From Bryobacterales bacterium F-183 (GTDB lineage: Bacteria > Acidobacteriota > Terriglobia > Bryobacterales > Bryobacteraceae): DNA of 64,000 bases. Under the pieces are notes generated by a model that had not been told where the DNA came from, searched no databases, and saw only the letters and a program-made list of their open reading frames with translations. Positions 25,496 to 34,355 of this stretch are shown here, one piece after another; position 1 is the first letter of the stretch; the number at the start of each line of letters is the position of its first letter. The stretch lies in the NCBI GenBank assembly GCA_016865505.2, contig AP025252.1, forward strand, positions 3,844,001-3,908,000, read 5' to 3'. The position numbers were made by a program, and so were the translations under genes.

Positions 25496-26692
25496 CTATT
25501 GTTGTTTGTTTCTCTCATACTCACAGCTATAACAGGGACAAGAGGCTCTATTGCTGGAACGTAAGTGCGCCAGATGGGCTACGTACCAGGGCTCCTCATA
25601 CGCTGGACACGCTGGATCAGACCGCAAAGTCTGAGCCACTTCCCCTATTGTTGCTATTGTTTCAGGCGTGCTAAACACTCGCTGCTCGCGGAGCTTTCGA
25701 ACGGCCACGCCGATGCCACATGTTAGCGACGCAAGATTCGGATCGTCGAAAGAGGCAGACTTTGCGGTATCGTACGCGAGATCAAGCATCGGTGAATGAT
25801 GATTGCGGTAGGCGCGAACGCTCAAGTGAGTTTGGCAGTCCAAGAACCAACTCATGACGTTGTACTTTTTCGCAAAGGTGCACTCTTCCACACAATACGC
25901 ATGCACCCTCAAATTTTGATCTTCTGGCCCGGTCGGTCTAGGTGCGAACCCAACTTCTCCGCAAAATGGGCACTGCTCGATCCATACGGGTGCAACATGC
26001 TTGCCGACAACCGCGGACAACTCTGCGCCCCGCCAGCACAATCCCTCCTCAAGAACTGGGCCATAAAACAAATACACCTCGCGGCCCGAACGGTCTCTTA
26101 GATCTACTGCTTTCTCGAGCATGCATTCTGACGGATACTCGCTTGAAACCATAAGAAATACGCCCCGATGACGGTCCGCCTCGGGATCGAAGTCCATATC
26201 AGGCAGGAAAAAGTCTGGCACAGCCCCATTGGGCTGTAATCCGAAATCAGGCTGGTAGTAGTAAGGCAAGCCAAGACAGTCAAGGAACACAGCCCACTGG
26301 GCTGCTAATCGACTACGAAAGTTGTAGTGCTTGTAGTAGACGATCGGCGAGGCATCGCGCTGCGCGGCATTGTTAGCCTTGCGTTTCCTGGCGACCGAAT
26401 CCAACCAGTCGTTCCGGTAAAGAACAACCTGTTGGGCGTCCAGCTTTCGGTGGAAGCCGCCCTTGATTTGAGTTTCGGTATGGCAATCCATGCAGAGGAC
26501 TGCGAGATTGTCGATACTGTGATTCTCGTGATTGCCGTCCACGTGATGAATCTGCACTGGCCGGCCGCCGTTTCTACAGACACAGCAGCATCTATCAGAC
26601 TTGAACAGAACTGTAGCCGCAATGTCTTGCGGGATGGAGGTCGGGCCCGATCTCCTAGGTGAACGAACACTTTCTTGGCTGTTGGTGGACAT
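25496..26692 (-). CDS. HNH-domain protein with nuclease-like middle region (unknown role)
   Basis: The 398-aa protein (from MSTNSQES, chosen because TTGGAG precedes it) starts with an HNH zinc-finger nuclease domain at about 35-71: CVC, IHHVDGNHENHS, DNLAVLCMDCH. A second region, RSRLAAQWAVFLDCLGLP followed by PDFFLPDM, resembles a PDDEXK-like domain seen in phage and hypothetical proteins, but the usual glutamate of SRLEARW is replaced, so it may be inactive or misassigned. Cysteine pairs CPFC and CPCYSC follow. The frame stays open 61 codons upstream, but that stretch lacks protein-like character. Composition is less GC-rich than neighbours and the gene stands alone, suggesting transfer; a defence or mobile-element role is possible, not shown. 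Confidence 0.7.
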   Translation of the reverse strand: MSTNSQESVRSPRRSGPTSIPQDIAATVLFKSDRCCCVCRNGGRPVQIHHVDGNHENHSIDNLAVLCMDCHTETQIKGGFHRKLDAQQVVLYRNDWLDSVARKRKANNAAQRDASPIVYYKHYNFRSRLAAQWAVFLDCLGLPYYYQPDFGLQPNGAVPDFFLPDMDFDPEADRHRGVFLMVSSEYPSECMLEKAVDLRDRSGREVYLFYGPVLEEGLCWRGAELSAVVGKHVAPVWIEQCPFCGEVGFAPRPTGPEDQNLRVHAYCVEECTFAKKYNVMSWFLDCQTHLSVRAYRNHHSPMLDLAYDTAKSASFDDPNLASLTCGIGVAVRKLREQRVFSTPETIATIGEVAQTLRSDPACPAYEEPWYVAHLAHLRSSNRASCPCYSCEYERNKQQ

Positions 26693-26956
26693 TTCTGCAA
26701 TACTCCAACATTTCAAAGGATATCGCGCTAGGATGGTCGTCGAAGTTGCGCGCGCAACTTCACCGAAGAGTTGGTTGCAGGTAGGGCCTCGCAGGAATAG
26801 ACCGACATAAACGGCATATTGTGCAGGGATTGCTCCCGAATTGTTGGCGATCTGGAAGATGGGAACGAGGTGCATTACTCACGCGCCTGATCCGGAGCGA
26901 AAAAACCCAGGCTAGAGCGTTGCCTGCACTAGACTGACCAATTACCCTTACGAAGT

Positions 26957-27931
26957 ATGATGGTGCCTGTCATGTTTGCGACGCGGGAAGTTGCGGGTAC
27001 TGGATTGGAAGTCACTGAGCTGGGGATGGGCTGCGCCATGATCGGCGACCTTTGGGAAGCGACGCACGACGTACAGGCGTTTGCGACCATCGAAGCCGCG
27101 TACTCGACTGGGGTGCGGTTCTTTGATACGGCACCTTGGTACGGGATGGGGAAGAGCGAACTGCGTCTGGGGTTTGGGCTGCGGGGCAGGCCCGATGTGG
27201 TGGTGGCGACCAAGGTGGGGCGCGTGCTGCATCGCGGCGGGACGCTCGACTGGGCGTCGCGCTGGAAGGGCGGATTGCCGTTCGATCTGCGGTTTGACTA
27301 TACGTACAGCGGGATCATGCGGTCGTATGAGGACAGTCTCCAACGGCTAGGGATGCCGGAGGTACAGGCGCTGGCGATTCATGATCTGGACCTGCTGTAT
27401 CACAAGACCCAGGAAGGCGTGGATGCGCGGTTCGCGGAACTGGAGAGCGGCATCCAGGCTTTGGATGAGCTGAAGTCCACCACGGGTGTTCGGGCGATTG
27501 GCGCGGGGATCAATCGGACAGGTTTGATTCCGAGGTTCCTGGAGCGGTTCGCGCTGGACTACTTTCTGGTGGCCATGCCGTACACGCTGCTGAATCAGGA
27601 TGGGCTCGCCGAGTTGGACTTGTGCCATTCGCGCGGGGTCTCGGTGGTTATTGGCGCGCCGTATGCTTCGGGGTTACTGGCATCGGGTACGACACGGCCG
27701 GCGACGTATGATTATGGCGCTGCTCCGGCCGAGATGATTGAGAAGACCAAGCGGTTGGAAGCTTTGGCGGAGCGCCATGGCATCCCGCTGGCGGCTGCCG
27801 CGTTACAGTTTGTGTTGCGGCATCCGGCGGTTGTATCTGTGGTTCCGGGTCCCAATACGCCGCAACAAGCGTTGCAGAATGCGCAGTACTTTCAGACTCC
27901 TATTCCTGAGGCCTTTTGGCATGAACTGTAG
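26957..27931 (+). CDS. Aldo/keto reductase (D-threo-aldose dehydrogenase-like)
   Basis: The 324-aa TIM barrel shows the AKR pattern: GMGCAMIGDLW at the N-terminus, RFFDTAPWYGMGKSE with the catalytic Asp and Tyr, VVVATKVGRVL with the Lys, and VVPGPNTPQQ at the C-terminal coenzyme site. Conserved block IHDLDLLY contains the active-site His. Closest known functions are L-fucose, D-threo-aldose or pyridoxal dehydrogenases using NAD(P). It overlaps the following DUF1080 gene by 11 bp, so sugar metabolism is a plausible context. Confidence 0.88.
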   Translation: MMVPVMFATREVAGTGLEVTELGMGCAMIGDLWEATHDVQAFATIEAAYSTGVRFFDTAPWYGMGKSELRLGFGLRGRPDVVVATKVGRVLHRGGTLDWASRWKGGLPFDLRFDYTYSGIMRSYEDSLQRLGMPEVQALAIHDLDLLYHKTQEGVDARFAELESGIQALDELKSTTGVRAIGAGINRTGLIPRFLERFALDYFLVAMPYTLLNQDGLAELDLCHSRGVSVVIGAPYASGLLASGTTRPATYDYGAAPAEMIEKTKRLEALAERHGIPLAAAALQFVLRHPAVVSVVPGPNTPQQALQNAQYFQTPIPEAFWHEL

Positions 27932-28760
27932 ATTATGGATGTTGTCTTTGGTGGTTCCGGTGATGGCGTGTGCGCAAGAGGCATCGGACTGGATCCAGCT
28001 GTTTAACGGCAAGAATCTGGACGGCTGGACGCCGAAGATCACCAAGCATGCGTACGGCGATAACTACGCCAATACCTTCCGGGTGAAGGACGGCATGCTG
28101 ACGGTGAACTACGACGGCTACCAGAGTTTTGACGAGCAGTTCGGCCATATCTTTTACAAGGAGCCGTTTTCGCACTACATCATCGCGGTGGAGTACCGGT
28201 TTGTAGGCGAGCAGGCGCCGAAGGGTCCGGGATGGGCGATCCGCAATAGCGGCATCATGGTGCATTGCCAGGATCCGAAGACGATGGGGAAGGATCAGGA
28301 CTTTCCAATCTCGATCGAGGTGCAGTTGCTGGGCGGCGCGGCAACGGGCGAGCGTACGACTGCGAATCTGTGTACGCCAGGGACGAATGTCGTGTACCAG
28401 GGCAAGTTCTTTACGCCGCATTGTTTGAACTCGACCTCAGAGACGTTGCGCGGTGACCAGTGGGTGCGCGTTGAGGCCGAGGTACACGGGGACGGCGTGG
28501 TGACGCACCGCGTGAACGGCAAGACGGTGCTGACGTACGAGATGCCGCAGATTGGCGGCGGTAACGTCATTCACTTTGATCCTGCCGTGAAGAAGGACGG
28601 AACCTTGCTGCAAGGCGGCTATATTTCGCTACAGAGCGAGAGCCATCCGGTGGAGTTCCGCAAGGTGGAACTGCTGAACCTGGTGGGCTGCACGGATTCC
28701 AAAGCGAAGAATTACAAGAAGCACTACATCAAGCCGGATTTGAAGAGCTGCCAGTACTGA
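27921..28760 (+). CDS. Secreted DUF1080 (3-keto-disaccharide hydrolase-like) protein
   Basis: The 279-aa protein has a signal peptide (MNCRLWMLSLVVPVMACA) and the DUF1080 concanavalin-like fold: IQLFNGKNLDGWTPK near the start, IRNSGIMVHCQDP in the core and GYISLQSESHPVEFRKVEL at the end. DUF1080 proteins include 3-keto-glycoside and keto-disaccharide hydrolases and are numerous in Acidobacteria. The ATG at 27921 lies inside the end of the reductase gene. The last 32 bp overlap the convergent SRPBCC gene. Confidence 0.88.
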   Translation: MNCRLWMLSLVVPVMACAQEASDWIQLFNGKNLDGWTPKITKHAYGDNYANTFRVKDGMLTVNYDGYQSFDEQFGHIFYKEPFSHYIIAVEYRFVGEQAPKGPGWAIRNSGIMVHCQDPKTMGKDQDFPISIEVQLLGGAATGERTTANLCTPGTNVVYQGKFFTPHCLNSTSETLRGDQWVRVEAEVHGDGVVTHRVNGKTVLTYEMPQIGGGNVIHFDPAVKKDGTLLQGGYISLQSESHPVEFRKVELLNLVGCTDSKAKNYKKHYIKPDLKSCQY

Positions 28761-29505
28761 CGAGTTTCTCTGCAAAGCTGCTGATGGCGGCTTCGATGGC
28801 GGGCGCTTGCGCAACGGCGTCCCCGTAGAGGGTGCATTGCAGGGTGACCATGGCTTTGTCGCCGCCTTCGACGAACACCGATAGGGGTGAGTGATCGAGC
28901 GAGTCGACACTGAGGCAGAGGTACCCTTCGCGAGGTGCGCGGAGGACGGTGCCCGACAGTTCGTAGGCGCCGAGCCTAGCGGTGTACGGCGCGCCTTCCG
29001 TGGTGTTGTCGATGTTCAGGTGCTGCTGGCAGCGCTGCCAAACCGTAGGCTTGGGTTCTTCGGCCATACGGAAAGCCGAGACCATGCGGGCCGGCTTGTT
29101 GGCGAAGCGTTCCAGACCGTGCTTGAGGGTGGCGAAGAAGGTATGCCAGCCGCCGTGGTTCGATTCGTACTCCGAGTCAAACTCCGGTTCCGGCCGGAAG
29201 CCGGTGTGGACCAAACGGAGCGTGGTACGGTTGGCGTCTTTGGGTTCCAACTGAAACTCGACGACCTTTTCAGACTCGGTGCCAGGCCCTTCGACCCAGG
29301 ACAGAGCTTTGCCCGGGGACCAGGTGCGGATCGCGGCTTTGCCGGACATTTCCGGAGACCAACCTAGCTCGATAGAGACGCCGGGTTCGACCTTGGCGAT
29401 TGGCGCGAACCACTGCTGGATCTTGTCGCCGGTGCTGATGGCTTCCCAAACCTGGTCGGCGGGAGCCGCAATGTCGATTTCGATGTCGTGTTGCCGCGTG
29501 CTCAT
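28729..29505 (-). CDS. SRPBCC (AHSA1-type) domain protein
   Basis: The 258-aa protein starts at MSTRQHDIEIDIAAPADQVW behind a GAGGTGTCC ribosome-binding site. Residues 1-150 are an AHSA1/SRPBCC ligand-binding fold (APADQVWEAISTGDKIQQWF, FQLEPKDANRTTLRLVHTGF, ESNHGGWHTFFATLKHGLE). The remaining 100 residues form a second, weaker domain. Such proteins bind hydrophobic ligands or act with heat-shock proteins. The frame is open upstream, but the extension has no protein-like character. Ligand unknown. Confidence 0.85.
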   Translation of the reverse strand: MSTRQHDIEIDIAAPADQVWEAISTGDKIQQWFAPIAKVEPGVSIELGWSPEMSGKAAIRTWSPGKALSWVEGPGTESEKVVEFQLEPKDANRTTLRLVHTGFRPEPEFDSEYESNHGGWHTFFATLKHGLERFANKPARMVSAFRMAEEPKPTVWQRCQQHLNIDNTTEGAPYTARLGAYELSGTVLRAPREGYLCLSVDSLDHSPLSVFVEGGDKAMVTLQCTLYGDAVAQAPAIEAAISSFAEKLVSTGSSSNPA

Positions 29506-29618
29506 GGTGGACACCTCGTGGGTACAGCGTACGACTGAACTGCAGGAATGTCGAGGAAAAAGTGGTGGGGAACTGAAGGATGCCGGGGTCGGTTCCGGCA
29601 CCCTTGCGAGGTGGCTGT

Positions 29619-29990
29619 TTACAGGCCGCCGATGTAGGCTTCGTAGTCGGCCTTGGACATCAGGCCGTCGAGCTGAGAGGCGTTGGAAAGCTTGATCTTG
29701 ACGAGCCAGGCGGCGCCGTGGGGGTCTTCGTTCAGCTTTTCGGGCGCCGTGGTGAGCGCTTCGTTTACTTCGGCGATTTCACCGTCGACGGGGGAGTAAA
29801 TGTCCGATACTGCTTTGACCGACTCGACGCTGCCGAAGCTCTTGCCGGTTTCGACCGCCGCGCCCGGTTTCGGCAGGTCGACGTACACAATGTCTCCCAG
29901 CTCTTTCTGTGCGTGATCGGTGATGCCGACCGTGCCATCCGGCGCGACCCACTCGTGCTCTTTGGTGTACTTGTATTGATCCGGGTACAT
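29619..29990 (-). CDS. gcvH: Glycine cleavage system H protein
   Basis: The 123-aa lipoyl carrier has KYTKEHEWVAPDGTVGITDHA at the N-terminus and the lipoylated lysine in FGSVESVKAVSDIYSPV. It shuttles the aminomethyl group between the P, T and L proteins. It follows gcvT by 21 nt on the minus strand, so both are one operon. The P-protein genes are not next to it here. Confidence 0.95.
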   Translation of the reverse strand: MYPDQYKYTKEHEWVAPDGTVGITDHAQKELGDIVYVDLPKPGAAVETGKSFGSVESVKAVSDIYSPVDGEIAEVNEALTTAPEKLNEDPHGAAWLVKIKLSNASQLDGLMSKADYEAYIGGL

Positions 29991-30011
29991 GATGCCTCGA
30001 ACGATTGTAGT

Positions 30012-31118
30012 CTACTTGCTTCGCTTATAGAAAGGCGTTGCGACGGTGATGGCGTCGACCGGTTGATTGCGCACCATCACCTGGATTGCCACGCCTGGAA
30101 CTGCTTGCTCCACAGGGAGATAGCAGAGGCCGATGTTCTTGCCGACGGTGGGCGCGGGTCCGCCGCTGGTGACCCATCCCGCGTTGACGCCGTTGAGCTG
30201 CACTTCGTAGCCGTCGCGACCGATGCCGCGGCCTACCATCTCAAACCCGACGAGCTTGCGCTTGATTCCATTCTTCTGGACTTCTTCGAGCGCTTTGCGG
30301 CCTACGAAGTCGCCGGGCTTGTCGAGCTTGACGATCCAGCCGAGGTCGGCCTCGTAGGGGTTGATGGAGGCGTCGATTTCGTGGCCGTAGAGGGCCATCT
30401 TGGCTTCGAGACGCAGGGTGTTGCGGGCACCGAGTCCGGCGGGCTTGATGCCGAATTCCTGCCCGGCGTCGAGTAACTCATTCCAGATGCGTGGCGATTC
30501 TTCGGGCGCGATGTAGATCTCAAAGCCGTCCTCACCGGTGTAGCCGGTGCGCGCGATGCGAGCGGGGGTTCCGGAAACGGCGCCGTCAGTGAAGTGGTAG
30601 TACTTGATGGAGGCGAGATCGGTGGTGGTGAGCTTTTGCAGGGTGGCAAGGCCCTTGGGACCCTGGACAGCGAGTTGGGCGTAGCGCGGGCCAGCGTTCT
30701 CTACTGTTGCATCAAAGTTGCCGGCGTGGGCGGCGATGTGGTCGTAGTCTTTGTCCTGGTTGGAGGCGTTGACGCAGATGAAGTAGTGGTCATCGGCGAC
30801 CTTGTGCACCAGGATGTCGTCCACGAAGCCGCCGTGTTCGTAGAGGAGGCCGGAATAATGCGCCTGGCCGAGCTTCAATTTGGCGGCGTTGTTGGTGGAG
30901 ACGTAGTTGACGAGGTCCAGCGCTTGTGGACCTTTGACTTCGATTTCGCCCATGTGGGAGACGTCAAACAGTCCCACGGCGGTGCGTACCGCCTGATGCT
31001 CGTCGATGATGCCCGAATACTGGACGGGCATGTCCCAGCCGCCGAAGTCCACCATCTTGGCCTTGAGGGCGCGATGGACGTCGTTTAGCGGTGTCTTCTT
31101 CAGTGGACCTTCGCTCAT
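30012..31118 (-). CDS. gcvT: Glycine cleavage system T protein (aminomethyltransferase)
   Basis: The 368-aa protein has the folate-binding aminomethyltransferase pattern: MVDFGGWDMPVQYSG, VGLFDVSHMGEIEVKGP and the later ARTGYTGEDGFEIY and LGARNTLRLEAKMALYGHEI. It transfers a one-carbon unit from the H protein to tetrahydrofolate and releases ammonia. Its promoter must lie in the 37 bp shared with the divergent aldo/keto reductase. A long frame on the other strand over its start is a shadow. Confidence 0.95.
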   Translation of the reverse strand: MSEGPLKKTPLNDVHRALKAKMVDFGGWDMPVQYSGIIDEHQAVRTAVGLFDVSHMGEIEVKGPQALDLVNYVSTNNAAKLKLGQAHYSGLLYEHGGFVDDILVHKVADDHYFICVNASNQDKDYDHIAAHAGNFDATVENAGPRYAQLAVQGPKGLATLQKLTTTDLASIKYYHFTDGAVSGTPARIARTGYTGEDGFEIYIAPEESPRIWNELLDAGQEFGIKPAGLGARNTLRLEAKMALYGHEIDASINPYEADLGWIVKLDKPGDFVGRKALEEVQKNGIKRKLVGFEMVGRGIGRDGYEVQLNGVNAGWVTSGGPAPTVGKNIGLCYLPVEQAVPGVAIQVMVRNQPVDAITVATPFYKRSK

Positions 31119-31155
31119 TTGTGATGCCGAAATTCAGGCTAGCATCATAAGGACA

Positions 31156-32100
31156 ATGTCCCTTAGCTTCCCCGTCCCCAAGGTGGCGCTCGGTACCGCG
31201 CCAATCGGTTCGATGGCTGCGCAATTTGGATTTGCGGTCAGCGACGAAGACACCCGCAATACGATTCTGCATTCGTTCCAGAACGGCATTCCGTTCATCG
31301 ACACTGCGCCGCTGTACGGCAACGGTTTGTCGGAGATCCGGATCGGCAACGTGATCGGCGAGTTGCCTCGCAAAGAGCTGATCATCGCCACCAAGTGCGG
31401 CTGGCTGCCGAATACGGTGGGAGGTCCGGTGACCGATGGTACGCGGATCTACACCAAGGACGCGGTGAAGAAGAGCGTTGAGGATAGCCTGAAGCGGCTC
31501 AAGACGGATTATCTGGATATCGTGCATGTGCATGATCCCGACCTGGGGGATTTTCGGCGTCAGGTTTTGGACGAGGCGTTTCCGACGTTGAACGATCTGA
31601 AGTCGCAGGGTGTGATCCGGGCGGTGGGGTCCGGCATGAATGAGTGGCAGATGCTGGCGGATTGGGCGCGGAATGCGGACGTCGATTGCTTCCTGCTCGC
31701 CGGGCGGTACTCGCTGCTCGAGCAGGAGCCGTTGCGGGAGTTCTTTCCGCTCGTAGAGTCGAAGAACATTTCGATCTTTCTGGGCGGCGTGTTCAATAGC
31801 GGCATTCTGGCGACTGGTGCGATTCCCGGTGCGCGGTACAACTACGCAGTGGCGCCGGAAAGCATCATGGCCAAGACCAAAGCGATTGAGGCGGTTTGTG
31901 CGCGGTACGACGTACCGTTGCGTGCGGCGGCGTTGCAGTTCGCGGCTGCGCCTACGGCTGTGACAACGTTGGCGCTGGGCATGGTGACACCGGCGCAGGT
32001 GGATGATAACCTCGCAATGCTCGCGCATCCGATACCGGCGGATCTGTGGAAGGAACTGCTGGCGGAGAAGTTGATCGACTCGGAGTCCCCATTGCCATGA
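31156..32100 (+). CDS. Aldo/keto reductase
   Basis: The 314-aa protein is a second AKR, related to the one at 27 kb: VALGTAPIGSMA, PFIDTAPLYGNGLSE with Asp and Tyr, LIIATKCGWLP with the Lys, and VHVHDPDLGDF. The C-terminal coenzyme region is ALGMVTPAQVDDN. Its start ATG 31156 follows the divergent gcvT closely; an upstream in-frame ATG lies inside gcvT. It overlaps the following esterase gene as ATGA. Substrate is probably a sugar or sugar acid given its neighbours. Confidence 0.88.
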   Translation: MSLSFPVPKVALGTAPIGSMAAQFGFAVSDEDTRNTILHSFQNGIPFIDTAPLYGNGLSEIRIGNVIGELPRKELIIATKCGWLPNTVGGPVTDGTRIYTKDAVKKSVEDSLKRLKTDYLDIVHVHDPDLGDFRRQVLDEAFPTLNDLKSQGVIRAVGSGMNEWQMLADWARNADVDCFLLAGRYSLLEQEPLREFFPLVESKNISIFLGGVFNSGILATGAIPGARYNYAVAPESIMAKTKAIEAVCARYDVPLRAAALQFAAAPTAVTTLALGMVTPAQVDDNLAMLAHPIPADLWKELLAEKLIDSESPLP

Positions 32101-33395
32101 AGTATTCTTTGTCGCTGATCGCCTTTGTTGTTGCTGTTGTGTTGTGGGGCCAGGTGGCGCCGCAGACAGAGCACGATTACAAGCTGATGCTGGAAAAGCT
32201 GGGCATCCAGCAGATCCGGCAGGGTGCGAATGGACGAGATCCAAATGCGCCCAACGCGGCGATCTACGACGAGGCGAAGGTCAAGCCGATTGCCAAGCTG
32301 CCGGATCCGCTGGTGCTGAAGAATGGCAAGCGGGTGACGTCGGCGAATGACTGGTGGAAGAAGCGGCGGCCGGAGATCGTCGAAGATTTCGATCGCGAAG
32401 TGTACGGCCGCATGCCCAAGAATACGCCGAAGGTGAACTGGGAAGTTACCGAGACCAAGGAAGAGCGCGGGTACCGGACGCAGCGCCTGGTGGGGCACGT
32501 GGATAACTCGAGTTATCCGGACGTGACAGTGGACATCCTGGCGACGTTGGCGATTCCGATTGGGGCTCGTGAGGCTGTGCCGGTGATTGTCGAGTACGGC
32601 TTTAACTTTCCGGTACGGCCGGGCGCGACGACATCCACGGGGCCGACATGGCAGGAACAGGTGATGTCGCGCCGGTGGGCGTACGCGACGATCACGCCGG
32701 TGAGCATACAGGCGGACAACGGCGCGGGTCTGACGGCGGGAATCATTGGGTTGGTGAATAAGGGTCAGCCACGGAAGCCGGATGACTGGGGTGCGCTGCG
32801 GGCTTGGGGGTGGGGTGCGAGCCGGTTCCTGGATTATCTGGAGACCGAAAAGCTGGTGGATGCTAAGCGCGTGGCGCTCGAAGGGCATTCGCGGTACGGC
32901 AAGTCTGTACTGGTAACGATGGCCGACGATCCTCGCTTTGCGGTGGCGTTTGTGAGTTCGTCGGGCGCGGGTGGGGCGAAGCTGCACCGGCGCACGTACG
33001 GCGAGTTGCTCGAAAATGTCGCGGCGGCGAATGAGTACCACTGGATGGCGGGGAATTACTTGAAGTATGCGGGTCCGATGACGGTGGAGGATCTGCCGGT
33101 GGATTCGCATGAGCTGATCGCGCTGGTTGCGCCGCGCCCTGTGTTTATCAGCGCGGGGACCCTGGAAAAGGGTGATGGCTGGGTGGACCCGAAGGGTAGT
33201 TTTTTAGCAGCGGTGGCGGCGGGGCCGGTGTACAAGCTGCTGGGCAAGAAGGATTTGGGTACGACGGAGTTTCCGCCGGTGGAGACGGGGCTGATGGCTG
33301 GAGATATCGCGTTCCGGCAGCATAGCGGCGGGCATGTGACGGGTCCGAACTGGCCGGTGTTTTTGGAATTTGCTGCTCGGTATTTTTACAAATGA
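32097..33395 (+). CDS. Glucuronoyl esterase, CE15 family (secreted)
   Basis: The 432-aa protein has a signal peptide (KYSLSLIAFVVAVVLWG) and the CE15 alpha/beta-hydrolase signature LEGHSRYGKSVLV with nucleophile serine. The catalytic histidine lies in QHSGGHVTGPNWPV and the conserved WGWGASRFLDYLE block is present. CE15 enzymes cleave ester links between lignin alcohols and glucuronoyl groups on xylan. The gene overlaps its upstream reductase and its downstream cyanophycinase-like gene by 4 bp each, so the three are one unit. Confidence 0.92.
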   Translation: MKYSLSLIAFVVAVVLWGQVAPQTEHDYKLMLEKLGIQQIRQGANGRDPNAPNAAIYDEAKVKPIAKLPDPLVLKNGKRVTSANDWWKKRRPEIVEDFDREVYGRMPKNTPKVNWEVTETKEERGYRTQRLVGHVDNSSYPDVTVDILATLAIPIGAREAVPVIVEYGFNFPVRPGATTSTGPTWQEQVMSRRWAYATITPVSIQADNGAGLTAGIIGLVNKGQPRKPDDWGALRAWGWGASRFLDYLETEKLVDAKRVALEGHSRYGKSVLVTMADDPRFAVAFVSSSGAGGAKLHRRTYGELLENVAAANEYHWMAGNYLKYAGPMTVEDLPVDSHELIALVAPRPVFISAGTLEKGDGWVDPKGSFLAAVAAGPVYKLLGKKDLGTTEFPPVETGLMAGDIAFRQHSGGHVTGPNWPVFLEFAARYFYK

Positions 33396-34309
33396 TCGCA
33401 CTTGCTTTGATGCTGACCATGTCAGCGGATTTTGAGTACATTCGCGCGGGCAATGCGCAGGATGTGGTGACCAAGACGCAGCCGGGGTACGCGCTGCTCG
33501 GTGGCGGAGGGGATGTCACGCCGGCGTTTGAGTACCTGATTCGCAAATCCGGCGGCGGTGATTTTCTGGTGCTGCGGGCGACCGGCAGCGATGCGTACAA
33601 CCCGTATGTGCAGAAGATCGGCGGGGCGAATTCTGCGGCGACGTTGATCTTGAAGACGCGCGAGGCTTCGAGTGATCCGGCGGTGCTCGATAAGGTTCGC
33701 AAGGCGGAGGCGATCTTCTTTGCGGGCGGTGACCAGTGGAACTATGTCAGCCGGTGGAAAGATACGCCGCTGCATAAGGCGATTCAGGAGCGCATCGACG
33801 CTGGGGTTCCGGTGGGCGGGACAAGCGCGGGTCTGGCGATTTTGGGCGAGTATCTGTTTAGCGCGGAGTTCGACACGGTGCAGACGCCGGAGGCCTTGGC
33901 GGATCCGTTCTTTAAGAAAGTGACTGTGGCGACGGGGTTTTTGAAGATTCCGAATTTGCGGGGCCTGATTACCGATTCGCACTTTATGGCACGCAAGCGC
34001 ATGGGGCGTTTGCTGGTGTTTTTGGCGCGCATGCCGGTGAAGAATCCGCGGGGTCTGGGCATCGATGAGGCGACGGCCGTATTGCTGGAACCGGATGGCA
34101 AAGCATCGGTGGTGGGCAAAGGTTCGGCGTGGTTCTTTCGCGCGACGCGCAAGCCGCAAGTGGTGGAGGCGGGCAAGCCGCTCGAGATGTCCGGGGTGGA
34201 TGTGTACCAGATTGACGCCAAGGGTGCGTTTGATTTGAAGTCCTGGAAGGGCACGGGCGGCGTCGCACAGAAGGCTGCGGCGGCCAACGGCGAATTACAA
34301 CTGCGGTAA
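33392..34309 (+). CDS. Cyanophycinase-like peptidase S51 protein
   Basis: The 305-aa protein has the S51 class elements: YALLGGGGDVTPAF near the start, AIFFAGGDQWNYV, the nucleophile serine in PVGGTSAGLAILGE, and ITDSHFMARKRMGRL. A hydrophobic start (MIALALMLTMSA) may be a signal peptide, as in exported cyanophycinases. Known members split cyanophycin or other beta-aspartyl peptides. The C-terminal 60 residues are an extension. No cyanophycin synthetase is nearby, so a role on external beta-aspartyl compounds is more likely. Confidence 0.87.
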   Translation: MIALALMLTMSADFEYIRAGNAQDVVTKTQPGYALLGGGGDVTPAFEYLIRKSGGGDFLVLRATGSDAYNPYVQKIGGANSAATLILKTREASSDPAVLDKVRKAEAIFFAGGDQWNYVSRWKDTPLHKAIQERIDAGVPVGGTSAGLAILGEYLFSAEFDTVQTPEALADPFFKKVTVATGFLKIPNLRGLITDSHFMARKRMGRLLVFLARMPVKNPRGLGIDEATAVLLEPDGKASVVGKGSAWFFRATRKPQVVEAGKPLEMSGVDVYQIDAKGAFDLKSWKGTGGVAQKAAAANGELQLR

Positions 34310-34355
34310 CATTCGATAATTTCCATTCGTCCCGTTCGTTCAGGAGTTTTTTCGA

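Noticed and set aside
30964-32244. 426-codon minus-strand frame over gcvT start and the aldo/keto reductase
   Set aside because: Arg/His/Gln-rich composition with no domain pattern, opposite two clear enzymes; a shadow of GC-rich codon use.
31842-33110. 422-codon minus-strand frame opposite the CE15 esterase
   Set aside because: Same Arg/His-rich shadow composition; the opposite strand has a complete CE15 catalytic set.
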